Positions 63,975 through 64,000 of a stretch of 64,000 nucleotides of DNA are shown here, one piece after another. Both the position numbers and the translations under genes were made by a program. This DNA comes from Streptomyces sp. NBC_01264 (GTDB lineage: Bacteria; Actinomycetota; Actinomycetes; Streptomycetales; Streptomycetaceae). The notes under the pieces were generated by a model. That model saw only the letters and a program-made list of their open reading frames with translations, had not been told where the DNA came from and did no database searches. Within the stretch, counting starts at the first letter, position 1. Each line of letters opens with the position of its first letter. The stretch covers positions 5,022,001-5,086,000 of the forward strand of contig NZ_JAPEOX010000001.1 of the NCBI RefSeq assembly GCF_026340675.1, read 5' to 3'.

Positions 63975-64000
63975 GGGGACGGACCGGATGGTCCGTCCCC
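63975..64000 (+). terminator. Terminator at the right window edge
   Basis: GGGGACGGAC and GTCCGTCCCC form a perfect 10-bp stem with a CGGATG loop, 25 bp after the NmrA-like gene. It may close the last operon of the cluster; further cluster genes could lie outside the window. Confidence 0.75.

Overview
The window looks like the central chromosome of a Streptomyces or close relative. It is very GC-rich, uses many GTG and some TTG starts, and has translationally coupled operons. It carries two complete branched-chain 2-oxoacid dehydrogenase (bkd) operons, a proteasome activator, PASTA-type Ser/Thr kinases, and three perfect ParB-binding parS sites plus one near match. Clustered parS sites in Streptomyces mark the area around oriC, so this is probably core chromosome and not an arm.

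Layout. 1-2 kb: the end of a DUF2252 gene, two parS sites, a J-domain protein and a rhodanese. 2-14 kb: a phenylacetate catabolism locus (paaABCDE on the minus strand, an acyl-CoA dehydrogenase, paaN, paaH and a TetR regulator, probably PaaR), interrupted by a DUF5819/HTTM membrane pair and an rRNA/tRNA methyltransferase. An 18-bp operator sits upstream of paaA and again between paaN and paaH, with a 16/18 version before the first bkd operon. 14-18 kb: Lrp-type regulator and bkdABC. 18.7-23.8 kb: quinone oxidoreductase, RCK potassium channel, moeA, a mobA-like gene and bpa. 23.9-28.8 kb: an FtsX-type ABC exporter with a PadR regulator and a small membrane protein. 28.9-33.8 kb: two divergent Ser/Thr kinases, a PNPOx-like protein and a NarL-type response regulator. 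34-37.8 kb: the second bkd operon. Then a GNAT protein and a large hairpin.

39.2-63.9 kb holds what looks like a specialised-metabolite cluster fed by the shikimate pathway. It has its own class II DAHP synthase, transketolase, EPSP synthase and chorismate synthase. A PhzE-type ADIC synthase, PhzD-type isochorismatase and EntA-like dehydrogenase should together make 3-hydroxyanthranilate. A fused PabA-PabB enzyme should make 4-amino-4-deoxychorismate, but no ADC lyase is present. Tailoring candidates are a 3-hydroxybenzoate-6-hydroxylase-like flavoprotein, a methyltransferase, an acyltransferase-3 membrane protein, an alpha/beta hydrolase and an NmrA-type reductase, with a DHA2 MFS exporter. 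No PKS, NRPS, amide ligase, prenyltransferase or phzF/A/B/G is visible, so this is neither a phenazine nor a catechol siderophore cluster. Its final product cannot be named.

Three cluster proteins appear to have lost catalytic residues: a transaldolase homologue without the Schiff-base lysine, an SDR with Thr in place of the active-site Lys, and an IS701-type transposase homologue with the first catalytic Asp replaced by Gln. These, and the two parallel aminochorismate branches, are the most interesting features of the window. All functional calls are from sequence reading alone; no database search was run.
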